DNA of 64,000 nt from Bog-756 sp963837805. GTDB lineage: Bacteria; Actinomycetota; Acidimicrobiia; Acidimicrobiales; RAAP-2. The notes beneath the pieces are model-generated. The model was not told the DNA's origin. It saw nothing but the letters and a program-made list of their open reading frames with translations, and ran no database searches. This document shows, one piece after another, positions 1-8,774 of this stretch. Positions within the stretch are counted from its first letter, which is position 1, and every line of letters begins with the position of its first letter. The DNA lies in contig CAWIOU010000023.1 in assembly GCA_963837805.1 (NCBI GenBank), positions 372,001 to 436,000 on the forward strand. The letters are read 5' to 3'. Position numbers and translations under genes: made by a program.

Positions 1-108
1 CCGCCACAGCCCAAAGGCTGACGCAATCGGTAACCGTCTGACGGACGACGAGTCCCGCGGTTGGATTGCTTATTCGCTCCCGGATACTCCTGCAAATGTT
101 TCATGGGA

Positions 109-378
109 TCACGTGCCAGGTGGGGGCCGGCGGGCCTCGATCTGATCGTGTGTCCAGATTCGGTCCGAAGAATGCCACCAGCCGAAGGCCTTCGAGGTAG
201 GCGATTCCGGCGCGTTCGGCTCAGTCAGTGCGGGCACCGGGATTGGTTCAGACGTATCTCCTTGGGGTTGAGTTGAATCGCTGAGATGCTCCCGCCGCCA
301 ATCAGTTAGGGACTGCGGCGGATACCAATTGCCGTCACACGCCAGCCACGACCCCTCCACCTGGCTGAAATCGCTCAT
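109..378 (-). CDS. Small protein with a WYPP (DUF2510-like) motif
   Basis: An 89-residue protein of unknown function. Residues about 10-22 read GSWLACDGNWYPPQS, which resembles the short tryptophan/WYPP motif (DUF2510-like) found in many actinobacterial, especially Acidimicrobiia, membrane-associated proteins. The rest is hydrophilic and proline/serine-rich, with no membrane segment. The ATG at 378 is preceded on the minus strand by a purine-rich GAGGGGGG at a plausible ribosome-binding distance, which supports this start. There is no neighbour that explains a role. The motif makes this a better call than the overlapping plus-strand frames. Confidence 0.55.
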   Translation of the reverse strand: MSDFSQVEGSWLACDGNWYPPQSLTDWRREHLSDSTQPQGDTSEPIPVPALTEPNAPESPTSKAFGWWHSSDRIWTHDQIEARRPPPGT

Positions 379-497
379 CTGAGACCCCCCTCAAAGCGTC
401 AGACCACCACCAAAAGAATATCTCCAACCCTTCGGTAAGCCAACTGGTCAGTTTCCAACACCGGGAAGCCGAGATCGAGGCCGATTTTCCATGCCTG

Positions 498-866
498 ATG
501 GCTCGGTCTGTCGACGGGCCCACGAATCGATCTGCTGGTGCGGCAGGGCGGCGGGTCAAGTTGAGGCAGGAAGTGGCCGATCCATCTCCTATGGCGATGC
601 GACAAGAGCCAGAACCTCCCGAAGTCATCTGGCGGAATGGCGTCGAATATCGAAGGGTGCACGGACCAGCGGGACCGGTGGCGGTGGACAGGTCGCACTC
701 CCCAGTCGTCGAGCAAAGGCGAAGGATCAGGCTGTTCGACAGGCAAAATGGACGTTGTTACCACTGCAACACCCTGATCACCGAACGAGGAGCGGGAGTC
801 AGGGTGGCTGTCGAAGTGTCAGACGGGGTGCTCATTTGCGATCTGTGCGCTCGCCCTAGCTCGTGA
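498..866 (+). CDS. Small CxxC/CxxC (HNH-like zinc-binding) protein
   Basis: Hypothetical protein of up to 122 residues. The C-terminal half has IRLFDRQNGRCYHC followed 25-30 residues later by ICDLC, two CxxC pairs that would bind zinc. The segment around the first pair looks like the start of an HNH-nuclease-type fold, but the catalytic histidines are not evident, so nuclease activity is not claimed. The middle reads PPEVIWRNGVEYRRVHGP. Start choice is open: ATG at 498, 591 or 597; the conserved-looking part begins at 597. It stands alone between short gaps. Confidence 0.5.
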   Translation: MARSVDGPTNRSAGAAGRRVKLRQEVADPSPMAMRQEPEPPEVIWRNGVEYRRVHGPAGPVAVDRSHSPVVEQRRRIRLFDRQNGRCYHCNTLITERGAGVRVAVEVSDGVLICDLCARPSS

Positions 867-1068
867 TCGTCTCCGTGACTCACATCTGACACAAGAACGC
901 TGGCAATCGGGGCCGACTGGTCGGTTTGGTCACACGTCAGATCGGCTAGACACCCTGTGGCGGAGGGCTCGGGGTGACGTGTCATGCCTTCATTCCCTGT
1001 GACATTCTGAGACACCCTTTCGGCATGCCGCGGTGGTGGCACGCCGCCAGCAGTTCAGACGTATCGAG

Positions 1069-1263
1069 TCACTCTGTGGGCGGGCGCCCGCGTCTGGGTA
1101 GAGGTCGTGCCTTTTTCGGCATTCGTCCGGCGTCATCGAGGGCTCTGCGAAGCAGCATCTCGATATGGGCATTCAGGCTTCGGAACTCATCCGCTGCCCA
1201 CTGGGCCAGAGCGTCATGGACAGCCGGGTCAATCCGAAGCAGTACCTGCTTCCGATCATTCAC
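1069..1263 (-). CDS. Ribbon-helix-helix DNA-binding protein (Arc/HicB-antitoxin-like)
   Basis: A 64-residue protein. KQVLLRIDPAVHDALAQWA followed by FRSLNAHIEMLLRRAL is the classic strand-helix-helix pattern of Arc/MetJ-type ribbon-helix-helix regulators: a beta strand that reads DNA, then two helices that dimerise. A basic tail (KKARPLPRRGRPP) follows. It sits 3 bases downstream of the SPFH gene on the same strand, so the two are almost certainly cotranscribed. I infer that it represses its own operon through the repeated TGATAT element upstream of the SPFH gene. No toxin gene is adjacent. Confidence 0.8.
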   Translation of the reverse strand: MNDRKQVLLRIDPAVHDALAQWAADEFRSLNAHIEMLLRRALDDAGRMPKKARPLPRRGRPPTE

Positions 1264-1266
1264 GGA

Positions 1267-2184
1267 TCAGGAGTAGAGCGTCCCGGTGTTGACCACCGGC
1301 GAAGCCGGTTGGTCACCGCAGAGTACGACCATCAGGTTGCTGACCATCGCGGCCTTGCGCTCTTCGTCAAGGTCGACGATACCGCGCTCACTCAGCCGGC
1401 CAAGCGCCATCTCCACCATCCCGACCGCACCGTCGACGATACGAGAGCGGGCCGCAACAACGGCGTTAGCCTGTTGCCGGCGCAGCATCGCCTGGGCGAT
1501 CTCCGACGCGTAGGCAAGATGGCTGATGCGCACCTCGATGATCTCCACCCCGGCTATGGCGACGCGCTGGGCCATCTCCTCGGCAAGCTCTCCGGCGACA
1601 ATGTCGGTCGAGCCGCGAAGCGATAGACCGTTATCTGCAGGGTTGTCGTATGGATGTGTCGTTGCAACGTGCCGCAACGCTGATTCGGCCTGGACTCGTA
1701 CGAAATTCAGGTAGTCATCCACTGCGTAGAGAGCACGCGAGGTATCGGACACTTGCCAGACGACAATGGACGCGATTTCCACAGGATTGCCGTCGGCATC
1801 GTTCACCTTCAGATGACTGGTTTCGAAGTTCCGGACCCGAATGCTCACATTCTTCCGGTCGGTGAGGGGCAGAATCCAGGACAGGCCGGTACGGCGCACG
1901 GTGCCGATGTAGCTGCCGAAGAACCGGACGACCCTGGTTTGGCCTGGCTGCACAATGACCAGCGAAGCAAGGATGACAACGGCAACGACGGCCGGACCAA
2001 CCGCGATGGCCCCGAGCGAGTGCTGGGCCAGCAACACACACGCCGCAATGCAGCCGGCAGCGGCGGCGACTCCGAACCATCCGCTAATGGCCCACGCTTT
2101 CCGCTCATGGATCTCGACGCGGGTACCCAATTGACCGACCGGAGTTGCCTCGGGGTCAAGGTACGGCTGGACAGGCTGGCTCAT
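1267..2184 (-). CDS. SPFH/band-7 (slipin-type) membrane protein
   Basis: A 305-residue protein of the SPFH (stomatin/prohibitin/flotillin/HflK) superfamily. Two hydrophobic segments lie near the N terminus (about residues 31-52 and 60-79), then the SPFH domain begins at VQPGQTRVVRFFGSYIGTV. The later VEIIEVRISHLAYASEIAQ and QQANAVVAARSRIVDGAVG are the usual end of the SPFH domain and start of the coiled region. Such proteins form membrane-associated oligomeric scaffolds; the specific role here is unknown. The ATG at 2184 has GGGAGGG just upstream. It forms an operon with the ribbon-helix-helix gene. Confidence 0.88.
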   Translation of the reverse strand: MSQPVQPYLDPEATPVGQLGTRVEIHERKAWAISGWFGVAAAAGCIAACVLLAQHSLGAIAVGPAVVAVVILASLVIVQPGQTRVVRFFGSYIGTVRRTGLSWILPLTDRKNVSIRVRNFETSHLKVNDADGNPVEIASIVVWQVSDTSRALYAVDDYLNFVRVQAESALRHVATTHPYDNPADNGLSLRGSTDIVAGELAEEMAQRVAIAGVEIIEVRISHLAYASEIAQAMLRRQQANAVVAARSRIVDGAVGMVEMALGRLSERGIVDLDEERKAAMVSNLMVVLCGDQPASPVVNTGTLYS

Positions 2185-2215
2185 GGTCCCTCCCTCACCG
2201 AAGACCTACTAAAAC

Positions 2216-2234
2216 TGATATTATTATGATATCA
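2216..2234. promoter_or_regulatory. Candidate operator: repeated TGATAT element before the SPFH operon
   Basis: TGATAT (2216-2221) and ATATCA (2229-2234) form a perfect inverted repeat with a 7-base spacer. The second half lies in the palindrome TGATATCA (2227-2234), so TGATAT also recurs directly with an 11-base period, about one helical turn. The site is about 32 bases before the ATG of the SPFH gene, in an AT-rich patch unlike its surroundings. Ribbon-helix-helix regulators typically bind short repeated half-sites at this spacing, so autoregulation by the 1069-1263 protein is inferred. Confidence 0.5.
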
Positions 2235-2405
2235 CTTTATTTGCCATTCTCCAGGACGCGCTGTCGCCGGGACGCCCGATGGCCGAGCGAGGTTGAGGCG
2301 AGACACCGAGTGCATCGCCATGAAACGTTCATGCGTGCAGACCACCCCACGTCCAAGCGCCCTTCTCAAGAGCCATATCCAAACCGCCAAGCGGCGCTGA
2401 GATGA

Positions 2406-2978
2406 TCAGGTCGCAACGATTGTTGCCGCCAATGCCAGCCGATGATCCTTCGACCAGGGTGGCCCAATGGTTGACCTCGGGCTGCGAAGCACCTCGTTCG
2501 CTCGTTCACCCAGGATGCGAATGGCATCGTCCTCGACGGTCTTGGCGTTGTAGGTATGGACCGGCCATCCGCGTGCTTGTGCCAATTCATTTAGCACTTT
2601 GCAGTACATGACGGAATCTGCACGGCTCTCGTATGGTACGCGGCGCTGGACGGCGACGTCGTTGGGGAAATCGGCTGGCCAGCCACGAAGCGAAATGCCG
2701 TCGACCGGCCCAGGTAGCGCAGCCTCAAGCTCGTCAAGGGCCGCCGACGCCGATCGGACAACAGAGGACCGAACGGCCGCAACCAATTCAGCCAGACAGT
2801 CGTCGTCGAGTGGCACGCCCGACCGGTGGAGGAGATGTGGGCCTCCCTCGTGGTGAATCGGCGCCACGGCTATGCCGGGTTCGACCAACTCGATCCTGCG
2901 ACGGTCTACGACCGTATGGTCCTCCGAGGCGGTTATGGCCACGGCCCAGCCAAAGTGATGAGCGATGCCAAGACGCAT
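2406..2978 (-). CDS. Conserved hypothetical protein
   Basis: A 190-residue protein from ATG 2978, beginning MRLGIAHHFGWAVAITAS. The longer reading frame extends to 3281, but its first 101 residues look non-coding. Readable segments are VDRRRIELVEPG, APIHHEGGPHLL and YESRADSVMYCKVL. The sequence resembles a widespread bacterial family without assigned function in which an N-terminal strand, a histidine-rich loop and a C-terminal ADS-containing helix are conserved. No catalytic role is proposed. There is no signal peptide or membrane span. Confidence 0.6.
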   Translation of the reverse strand: MRLGIAHHFGWAVAITASEDHTVVDRRRIELVEPGIAVAPIHHEGGPHLLHRSGVPLDDDCLAELVAAVRSSVVRSASAALDELEAALPGPVDGISLRGWPADFPNDVAVQRRVPYESRADSVMYCKVLNELAQARGWPVHTYNAKTVEDDAIRILGERANEVLRSPRSTIGPPWSKDHRLALAATIVAT

Positions 2979-3223
2979 GGCACCGATTCTGCCATTTGTA
3001 CTCACTCTCGAGTGCCCTTGACCGATGGTGATGCCAATGCCACGCCAGCCAGCGGCAAGGCCTAGAAACAAGACGCAGAGATTGAGGAGACGCTCCTCGA
3101 AACTGTCCTGACTGGTCGTTGAAGCTCTCCCACACCACCGGTACATGGGATACCTCCGGACGCCACTGAGACATCGGTCACGGTTCAGGCGATCGACCCG
3201 GACGGAGTTCTCCGCACGCCGGA

Positions 3224-3994
3224 GTGCAAACATGTGATGTGGACCAGTTCTTTGAGGCGCTCGTTGCTGAGGCAAACTCAACTCCGATCAGAGGTTGGAA
3301 CTTTGAGTGGCTCGCCGGTCGAGCCACCGAGGAGCGCCCATCCTGGCAGTACTCAAAGCTGGTGGCCGAGCGCTTCGAACAGTCGAGGCGAGCGTTGGAT
3401 CTGCAATCTGGAGGGGGCGAGATGCTCGCCTCAGTTCCCAGCCTCCCGCCGCTTCTCGTGGCGACAGAGGGTTATCTACCCAACGTGGTTCACGCCGCTG
3501 ATCGCCTACGACAGCGTGGAGCGTTCGTAGTAGCCACTGACGACGAACACGAGATGCTCCCATTCTGCGACGCGATGTTTGACCTGGTCACAAGCCGTCA
3601 TCCCATCACCACATGGTGGCCTGAGATCGAACGAGTGCTGCTTCCGGGTGGGACGTACCTCTCTCAGCAGATCGGGCCGGACAGCGTGAGGGACCTCAGC
3701 GAGTTCATCATGGGACCCTGGCCGAAGAGCTCGGCAAGAAATCCGCGACTCGCCGAGCACGAAGCTATCGGGGCGGGATTGGTCATCACTGACCTCCGTC
3801 AGGAACGACTTCGGACGGTGTTCTATGACATAGGAGCCGTCGTCTACTTCCTGCGTTTAGTGATCTGGATCGTGCCCGACTTCAGCGTGGAGCGCTACCG
3901 GGATCGACTTTGGACCTTGCACCAGAAGATTCAGCGGGATGGACGGTACGTTGCGCATGCGAGTCGATTCTTGATCGAGGCTCGCAAGCCTTAG
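3224..3994 (+). CDS. Class I SAM-dependent methyltransferase-like protein
   Basis: A 256-residue protein starting at GTG 3224 (a GTG at 3239 is an alternative). RALDLQSGGGEML fits motif I of Rossmann-fold methyltransferases (DLGSGGGE-like), and LPFCDAMFDLVTSRHP fits the region around motifs III-IV. ERVLLPGGTYLSQQIGPDS fits the post-motif segment. Substrate unknown. Motif I has glutamine where an aliphatic or glycine residue is usual, which may lower confidence in activity. It is preceded by about 245 bases without a gene. Confidence 0.7.
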   Translation: MQTCDVDQFFEALVAEANSTPIRGWNFEWLAGRATEERPSWQYSKLVAERFEQSRRALDLQSGGGEMLASVPSLPPLLVATEGYLPNVVHAADRLRQRGAFVVATDDEHEMLPFCDAMFDLVTSRHPITTWWPEIERVLLPGGTYLSQQIGPDSVRDLSEFIMGPWPKSSARNPRLAEHEAIGAGLVITDLRQERLRTVFYDIGAVVYFLRLVIWIVPDFSVERYRDRLWTLHQKIQRDGRYVAHASRFLIEARKP

Positions 3995-4179
3995 TGGGAC
4001 CACGAACACCTCGAGTGGGACGGACCACACCTCTGACTGCGAGCGGTCCGAAGATGCGGTCTGAATCGCTACTGCCATAGTGGAGATGGATCCCGTTGGA
4101 GTGGACCTCGGTCGTTGCCTGGGCCATCCATTCGCTTGGCATTCGGCAACACGAGCTTGTCCGTACAAGTCGCGATGAC

Positions 4180-4749
4180 CTAGCCGGGGAGCGGGCCGAT
4201 CGGCACCCTGACTCCGGCCAACGACCTTATGTAGGGGTCGAGGTTGTAGACCCGCCCGAGCGCGGCCATATTGGGAGTGCCCGCCCCCACGGCGACGCCT
4301 GTAGTGGTCCCATCAGCGAGGGGGAGCGGTAATTGCAACACCATGGTCGAGGCCTTGACCGACGCAGGATCGGTCGTCGTGGTCGAAGTCAGCGTTGCCG
4401 CTCCGCAAGACCCACAACGAAAACGGCCCCGCAACATGACGACATACTCCGGTCGGGCGGCCCCTCCTGCTGGAACCTGCGCATAGAGTGCCGCCTGCGT
4501 GGTGACCACGGCTCGAACTCCTACAGGCTTGTACACCGAATAGGCCTCGGCCGCCCCAAGTGCGTGCCTCGCCAGGCCCAACAGCGGAACACCGTTGACC
4601 ACAGCGGGCAACGCTTGGCTGATCCTCCTGACCGCCGGCCTCGTCTGCGGCTTCGCCTGTGAGGACGGTTGGCTGCACGCCACTCCGAGCAAGCCCACGA
4701 TTCCGACCATGAGCACCATCTGGACCCGCCTGATGCTTGAAGACGCCAT
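4180..4749 (-). CDS. Putative lipoprotein of unknown function
   Basis: A 189-residue protein with a clear lipoprotein signal: charged N terminus, hydrophobic VLMVGIVGLLGVAC, and a lipobox LGVAC placing the lipidated cysteine near residue 25. The mature part contains RFRCGSCGAATLTSTTTT, where two cysteines two residues apart could form a disulfide or bind metal, and a proline/glycine-rich C-terminal region. No known domain recognised. It would be anchored on the outer face of the membrane. It lies upstream of the IS110-type element and is transcribed away from it. Confidence 0.65.
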   Translation of the reverse strand: MASSSIRRVQMVLMVGIVGLLGVACSQPSSQAKPQTRPAVRRISQALPAVVNGVPLLGLARHALGAAEAYSVYKPVGVRAVVTTQAALYAQVPAGGAARPEYVVMLRGRFRCGSCGAATLTSTTTTDPASVKASTMVLQLPLPLADGTTTGVAVGAGTPNMAALGRVYNLDPYIRSLAGVRVPIGPLPG

Positions 4750-4920
4750 CCTTTGCCGCTCCTACCCTCTGGCCATCAAACCGAACGGCACTCGCTCCTC
4801 ACACACTAAGACGCACGGAGCGGCCAAAAGGTTCCAAACGTGCCCAGATTGTCGTTCCGCTGTCCGCCCATTTTCGACGCACCGATCGTCGGGACACCTC
4901 CCTAGCCTGACGAGGAGCCT

Positions 4921-5154
4921 AATGGGGATCGACCACTTCGTTCCGTGGTGGAGTGAGGCTGGTTACCGAGCCGTCGACAGGTGAGCACTGTGTGAGCCAG
5001 GGTCTTGAGCCCTAGTTCTAGATCGTGCCCCTGTTGGTCGGTGAGGTCTCCTCGGACGGCTGGTGGGATGTCGTGCCTCGAGCACTGATCCATTAGGAAG
5101 CCGCTGGAGTCCTCGGGCTCATGTCGTGACCGTCGATGGAGAGGAGCGAGGTTG
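4921..5154 (+). other. Left non-coding end of the IS110-type element, candidate bridge-RNA region
   Basis: No reading frame is convincing between the lipoprotein gene and the transposase start. In the IS110 group (as opposed to IS1111) the bridge RNA is transcribed from the left non-coding end, just upstream of the transposase, which matches this layout and size. Purine-rich GAGGAGCGAGG at 5141-5151 would serve as the ribosome-binding site for the transposase. The RNA itself is inferred from family knowledge; I did not fold it or identify guide loops. Confidence 0.35.
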
Positions 5155-6377
5155 ATGATCTTTGTCGGAGTGGACTGGGCAGAAGCCCACCACGATGTGT
5201 TCGTCCAGGATGAGGACGGCAAACGACTGGCCGGTGGCCGACTACCCGAAGGCGTGGAAGGCATCGCCCGGTTCCACGAGATGGTGGGTGCCCTTGCCGA
5301 AGAACCCGATGAGGTGGTGATCGGGATCGAGACCGACCGCGGCTTGTTCGTCGGGGCTCTGATGGCTGCCGGCTACCTGGTCTTTGCGGTCAATCCGATG
5401 TCGACCTCTCGCTATCGGGACCGGCACTCGACCTCGGGGGCCAAGTCCGACCCTGGGGACGCCAAGGTTCTGGCCGACATGGTCCGGACCGACCGGCATA
5501 ACCACCGCCCGGTGGCCGGGGACAGCGAGCTGGCCGAAGCCATCAAGGTCCTGGCTCGGGCCCACCAGACCATGATCTGGTCGAGAACCCGCCAGACCAA
5601 CTTCTTGCGGTCCACACTGCGGGAGTTCTACCCGGCTGCCCTGGTGGCCTTCGAGGACCTGACCAGCGGCGATGGGCTCGAGCTATTGAGGATTGCTCCC
5701 ACTCCGACGCTTGGTGCGGGTCTGTCCCGCTCCAAGATCGCCACTGCCCTCCGGCGAGGTGGTCGTCAACGCCGGATCGACCAGCGGGCCGAGGAGATCC
5801 AAGAAGCCCTGCGGGCACCCCAACTCAGGGCTCGGCCCTTGTGGCCACGGCCATGGGGTCCTCGGTCTCGGCCACGGTGGCCGTGATCGCCACCATGAAC
5901 GCCCAGGTGGCCGAGCTGGCTCAGGAGCTCGAAGCCCATTTTGAGCAACACCCGGATGCCGAGGTGGTCCGATCCCAGCCAGGACTTGGGACCATCCTCA
6001 GCGCCCGGGTGCTCGGCGAATTCGGCGATGAGCCGAACAGGTATGCCACCGCTAAGTCTCGCAAAAACTACGCCGGCACGTCACCCATCACCCGAGCATC
6101 GGGCACCAAGCGGATCGTGTTGGCCCGCTACGCACGGAACAAGCGGCTGGCCGACGCCGTCTATCAGTGGGCCTTCACATCGATGAACTCCTCACCGGGA
6201 GCCCGGGCCTTCTACGACTACCGAAGGGCTGCTGGAGACACCCACCACGCGGCACTCCGGCACCTGGGTAACCGGCTGGTGGGCATCCTCCACGGCTGTC
6301 TGGTCAGCCGCATCGCTTACGACGAAGGCACCGCTTGGGGCCACCGAGCGGAACTCGAATTAACTCGAGCCGCTTGA
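5155..6377 (+). pseudogene. IS110 family transposase, one frameshift
   Basis: The N-terminal part (to about 5830) carries the RuvC-like DEDD domain: FVGVDWAEAHHDVF (first D), GIETDRGLFV (E), and KSDPGDAKVLADM (last two D). The C-terminal part continues in a different frame with HPDAEVVRSQPGLGTI and the transposase_20 segment KSRKNYAGTSPITRAS, which holds the conserved serine. The frames join near 5824-5832, where one lost base (GC_TCG) would restore QLRASALVATAMGSS. IS110 transposases are normally made from one frame, so this copy is inactive as read, or the base is a sequencing error. Confidence 0.88.
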
Positions 6378-6461
6378 CAGATACGGCCGTGGGATACCTA
6401 GAACGGACTCGACTATCGCCGGCTATTGCGGTTGGGGATCGAGGGTGATCAAATCAGTGCC

Positions 6462-6671
6462 ATGGATGAGACGGGAGAAACCCAGGCCCCACCAAGCCTC
6501 TTGGCAAATGCAGCTGCGCACATCTTGATCGGATTGCTCGTGACGACCCTCGTCAAGTCTGTCTTCCGGCAAAAGTTCGCCGTCGCCGTGGTCGCGGGCC
6601 TTCTGGCATTCGCAGTGCATCGGAACTTTGATGCACCAGTGGCACGAAAACTTAGTGAGCTGGGGCTCTAA
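6462..6671 (+). CDS. Small predicted membrane protein
   Basis: A 69-residue protein from ATG 6462 (an upstream start at 6426 is possible). After a short polar N terminus it has a mostly hydrophobic stretch, AAAHILIGLLVTTLVKSVF then FAVAVVAGLLAFAVHRNF, consistent with one or two membrane segments. No family recognised. It directly follows the IS110-type element. Confidence 0.4.
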   Translation: MDETGETQAPPSLLANAAAHILIGLLVTTLVKSVFRQKFAVAVVAGLLAFAVHRNFDAPVARKLSELGL

Positions 6672-7098
6672 CTCACAAACCAAGTGGAATAGGTGTGGCC
6701 GGCGCCACATTTCCTGGATTTCCTACGCGTTGGTGCTCCCGATTCGCCCTCAGACTCGAGACCGCGATTTGTTCTCACCAGGCGAAGTCGGTGTGCGGGA
6801 CTCAGCCACGTGTATGTGGAGATAGGTGCCGGCTGAGGCGACGGACGGTGTGGGACATGGCGGATACCTAGCCTCAGAGGTGTCGTTGCGTGGTCCCTGA
6901 ACTGACCCTGATCTCGTCGAAACGGCCACGGTATTCAGGAGGCGACCGCCTATAGCGACTTGACAGCAACCCTGAGTGGGCATGGTGCCCTGGCCGGAGC
7001 ATGGAAGCGATCGTCTACATATAGTTCCCGCTTGGGGGATGTCTCGTTCGAGCGCCCTCATAGAGCAGGGAAGATGCGCAAGAGAAACCGGGTGGACG
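6672..7098. other. Gap without a convincing gene
   Basis: About 430 bases in which I see no credible coding frame, RNA gene or strong terminator. TTGACA at 6960-6965 resembles a -35 hexamer, but no good -10 follows at the usual spacing. The gap may carry the promoter of the gene starting at 7099. Confidence 0.3.
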
Positions 7099-7512
7099 AT
7101 GGTTGATCATTCTGAACCCGATCGAGCTGGGCCAGCCAGTGACCTGAAGCCATGGCAACTCGAGATGCAGTCCATCCTGAGTCCCCTGATGGCTTCCTTG
7201 AACTCCGCCTATTGGTCGTCAACGCCCGAGGCAGGGCTGGCTGTCAGTGACCAACTCCGAGCCATCGCCCGGGATTCTACGAAATGGCTGCTGAATCATC
7301 ATTGCCCGATTCCCGACCTCGCTGTGTCATTCTCCAGGGTGCTTCGGTCCACCATTGCGCTCGCCGATGTTCTCCAAGAACATGCTCAGTGTCCCAGCGG
7401 ACCCGATTGGCCGGCTCTCACCAGAGAGGTGACCGGCTTCCGTAAATTGCTCGAGCAGTTCCAGATCAAGATGACTGATTATTCGTCGCGAACTCATGTC
7501 GACCCGGGGTAG
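7099..7512 (+). CDS. Hypothetical protein, probably helical
   Basis: A 137-residue soluble protein from ATG 7099; the frame is open to 6976 but the upstream part looks non-coding. Contains KPWQLEMQSILSPLMASL, a likely helix, and a C-terminal amphipathic stretch REVTGFRKLLEQFQIKM. No signal peptide, metal site or known domain. Its function cannot be inferred from its neighbours. Confidence 0.45.
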   Translation: MVDHSEPDRAGPASDLKPWQLEMQSILSPLMASLNSAYWSSTPEAGLAVSDQLRAIARDSTKWLLNHHCPIPDLAVSFSRVLRSTIALADVLQEHAQCPSGPDWPALTREVTGFRKLLEQFQIKMTDYSSRTHVDPG

Positions 7513-7723
7513 CGGGTCGAGCGTCATGAGTCGATGGCGGGGGGCGGCACATCGGAGGTTCGTCAGACATCGCAGTGAGCTAGCGGAGCACTATCGCAGG
7601 TGGTGGATGGCGACGCCCCGAGCCGATGATCGGGGCTACCCCGATCGCCCGATCTCGGTACGTGTCCGATGACCGCGGAGCAATGCCTCGGCGGCGATGA
7701 TGAGCTCAGCTCAGCGTCGACGA

Positions 7724-8158
7724 TCATCCCTCCATCGGGTGCAGGAGCACCAAAGGTATCTCCCGCTTCGTCTTGCGCTGGTATCCGGCGTAGTTGCGGT
7801 GGTCACCGGTGATCAGGGGCCAAATCCTGTCCCGCTCCTCGGGCCCGGCGGTCTCGGCACGCATTCGCTGTGCCGGTTTGCCCCCGACAGACACGGTCAC
7901 TTCCGGATGGTCTCGCAAGTTGAGATACCACGCCGGATGATGGTCGTCGCCTCCACGCGAGGCGACGATGGCGACGGTCGACCCTTCCTGATAGGGCGAG
8001 GTAAGCATGGTCGAGCGAGGCTGGCCACTGCGCCGTCCTGTGGTCGTCAGTTCAATCACCGGCATCCCACCAGCGGTCCAGCCGAGCCGGCCGCCTGTGG
8101 CTCTGAGCACTATGCGATGAACGCGATTCATGGCCTTCAGGGCTAGGTCCGAGGGCAT
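7724..8158 (-). CDS. Deazaflavin (F420)-dependent nitroreductase family protein (Ddn/DUF385)
   Basis: A 144-residue protein of the split-barrel Ddn family of actinobacterial F420-dependent reductases and quinone reductases. Diagnostic segments are VIELTTTGRRSGQPRSTML, VAIVASRGGDDHHPAWYLNL and a C-terminal NYAGYQRKTKREIPLVLL. The GRRSG and ASRGG segments belong to the region that contacts the deazaflavin cofactor in studied members. Length is normal for the family and no part is missing. Physiological substrate unknown. Consistent with an F420-using actinobacterium, as is the LLM protein at 22793-23734. Confidence 0.88.
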   Translation of the reverse strand: MPSDLALKAMNRVHRIVLRATGGRLGWTAGGMPVIELTTTGRRSGQPRSTMLTSPYQEGSTVAIVASRGGDDHHPAWYLNLRDHPEVTVSVGGKPAQRMRAETAGPEERDRIWPLITGDHRNYAGYQRKTKREIPLVLLHPMEG

Positions 8159-8270
8159 GAGAGGATGCTAGATCAAACCCCGCAACGCGGTCGGGTCGGC
8201 GCATGCGACGTGGAACGGCATCGGTTCCAATGATCCGGGTCGGGGACGGGCTGCGGAAGAAGAGCGCCGA

Positions 8271-8741
8271 CTACCGAGCCTCGCCATCAAGCGCCGAGTG
8301 CATCGCAACGTTCCAATCCTCGGCCCCCAGGGTCCGAAGCTGTCGCTCGGCGATGCGCCATCCATCGGAAAGTCGGACAACCGAGTCGTGGTAATAGCCC
8401 CATAGGCGGGGTGTGGTCCCGTCTCCCCGCTGGTGCCAGGCGTACACAGATGTGCGTACCGATGCATGTTCATGGTCCTCAAATGTCACGAGGACGTTCG
8501 CATTGTGGTGGCTCGTTGCGACGTATCGAGCCTCGGGATGTCCGAACATCTGCCGGAGACCAGCCCTGGATCGCACAGGAGGAAATGTCGGGCCGTAATC
8601 GACCACACAGTCTTCGGTGAAGAGTTCGACGACGTCGTCGTAGAGCCTGTGGTCGACGCCGTACGAATAGCGATGGACGAGATCGACGATCTGGTCCTTG
8701 TCGATCAGCCGTCCGACTGCGGCTTGGGCCTCTTTGTCCAT
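8271..8741 (-). CDS. SnoaL-like / NTF2-fold protein
   Basis: A 156-residue protein of the nuclear transport factor 2-like superfamily (SnoaL_4 type). LIDKDQIVDLVHRYSYGVDHRLYDDVVELF is the usual first helix pair, followed by FTEDCVVDYGP, the RYVATSHHNANVLVTF strand region and a C-terminal GYYHDSVVRLSDGWRIAER. Such cone-shaped domains act as dehydratases, isomerases or ring hydroxylase partners; sequence alone does not tell which. It lies downstream of the broken DUF1905 gene on the same strand. Confidence 0.8.
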   Translation of the reverse strand: MDKEAQAAVGRLIDKDQIVDLVHRYSYGVDHRLYDDVVELFTEDCVVDYGPTFPPVRSRAGLRQMFGHPEARYVATSHHNANVLVTFEDHEHASVRTSVYAWHQRGDGTTPRLWGYYHDSVVRLSDGWRIAERQLRTLGAEDWNVAMHSALDGEAR

Positions 8742-8774
8742 TTGTCCTCCTCTGTTTGGTGCATCGCTCGGAAT

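Larger units (their letters stand above)
4921..6400 (+). mobile_element. IS110-type insertion sequence (approximate limits)
   Basis: The element contains a DEDD transposase gene (5155-6377, frameshifted) preceded by about 230 bases without other genes. IS110 elements lack long terminal inverted repeats and make no clear target duplications, so the ends cannot be set from one copy; the limits given are estimates. The left non-coding part is where members of the IS110 group encode a bridge RNA that pairs with target and donor DNA. A second intact copy or an empty site is needed to fix the boundaries. Confidence 0.5.
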
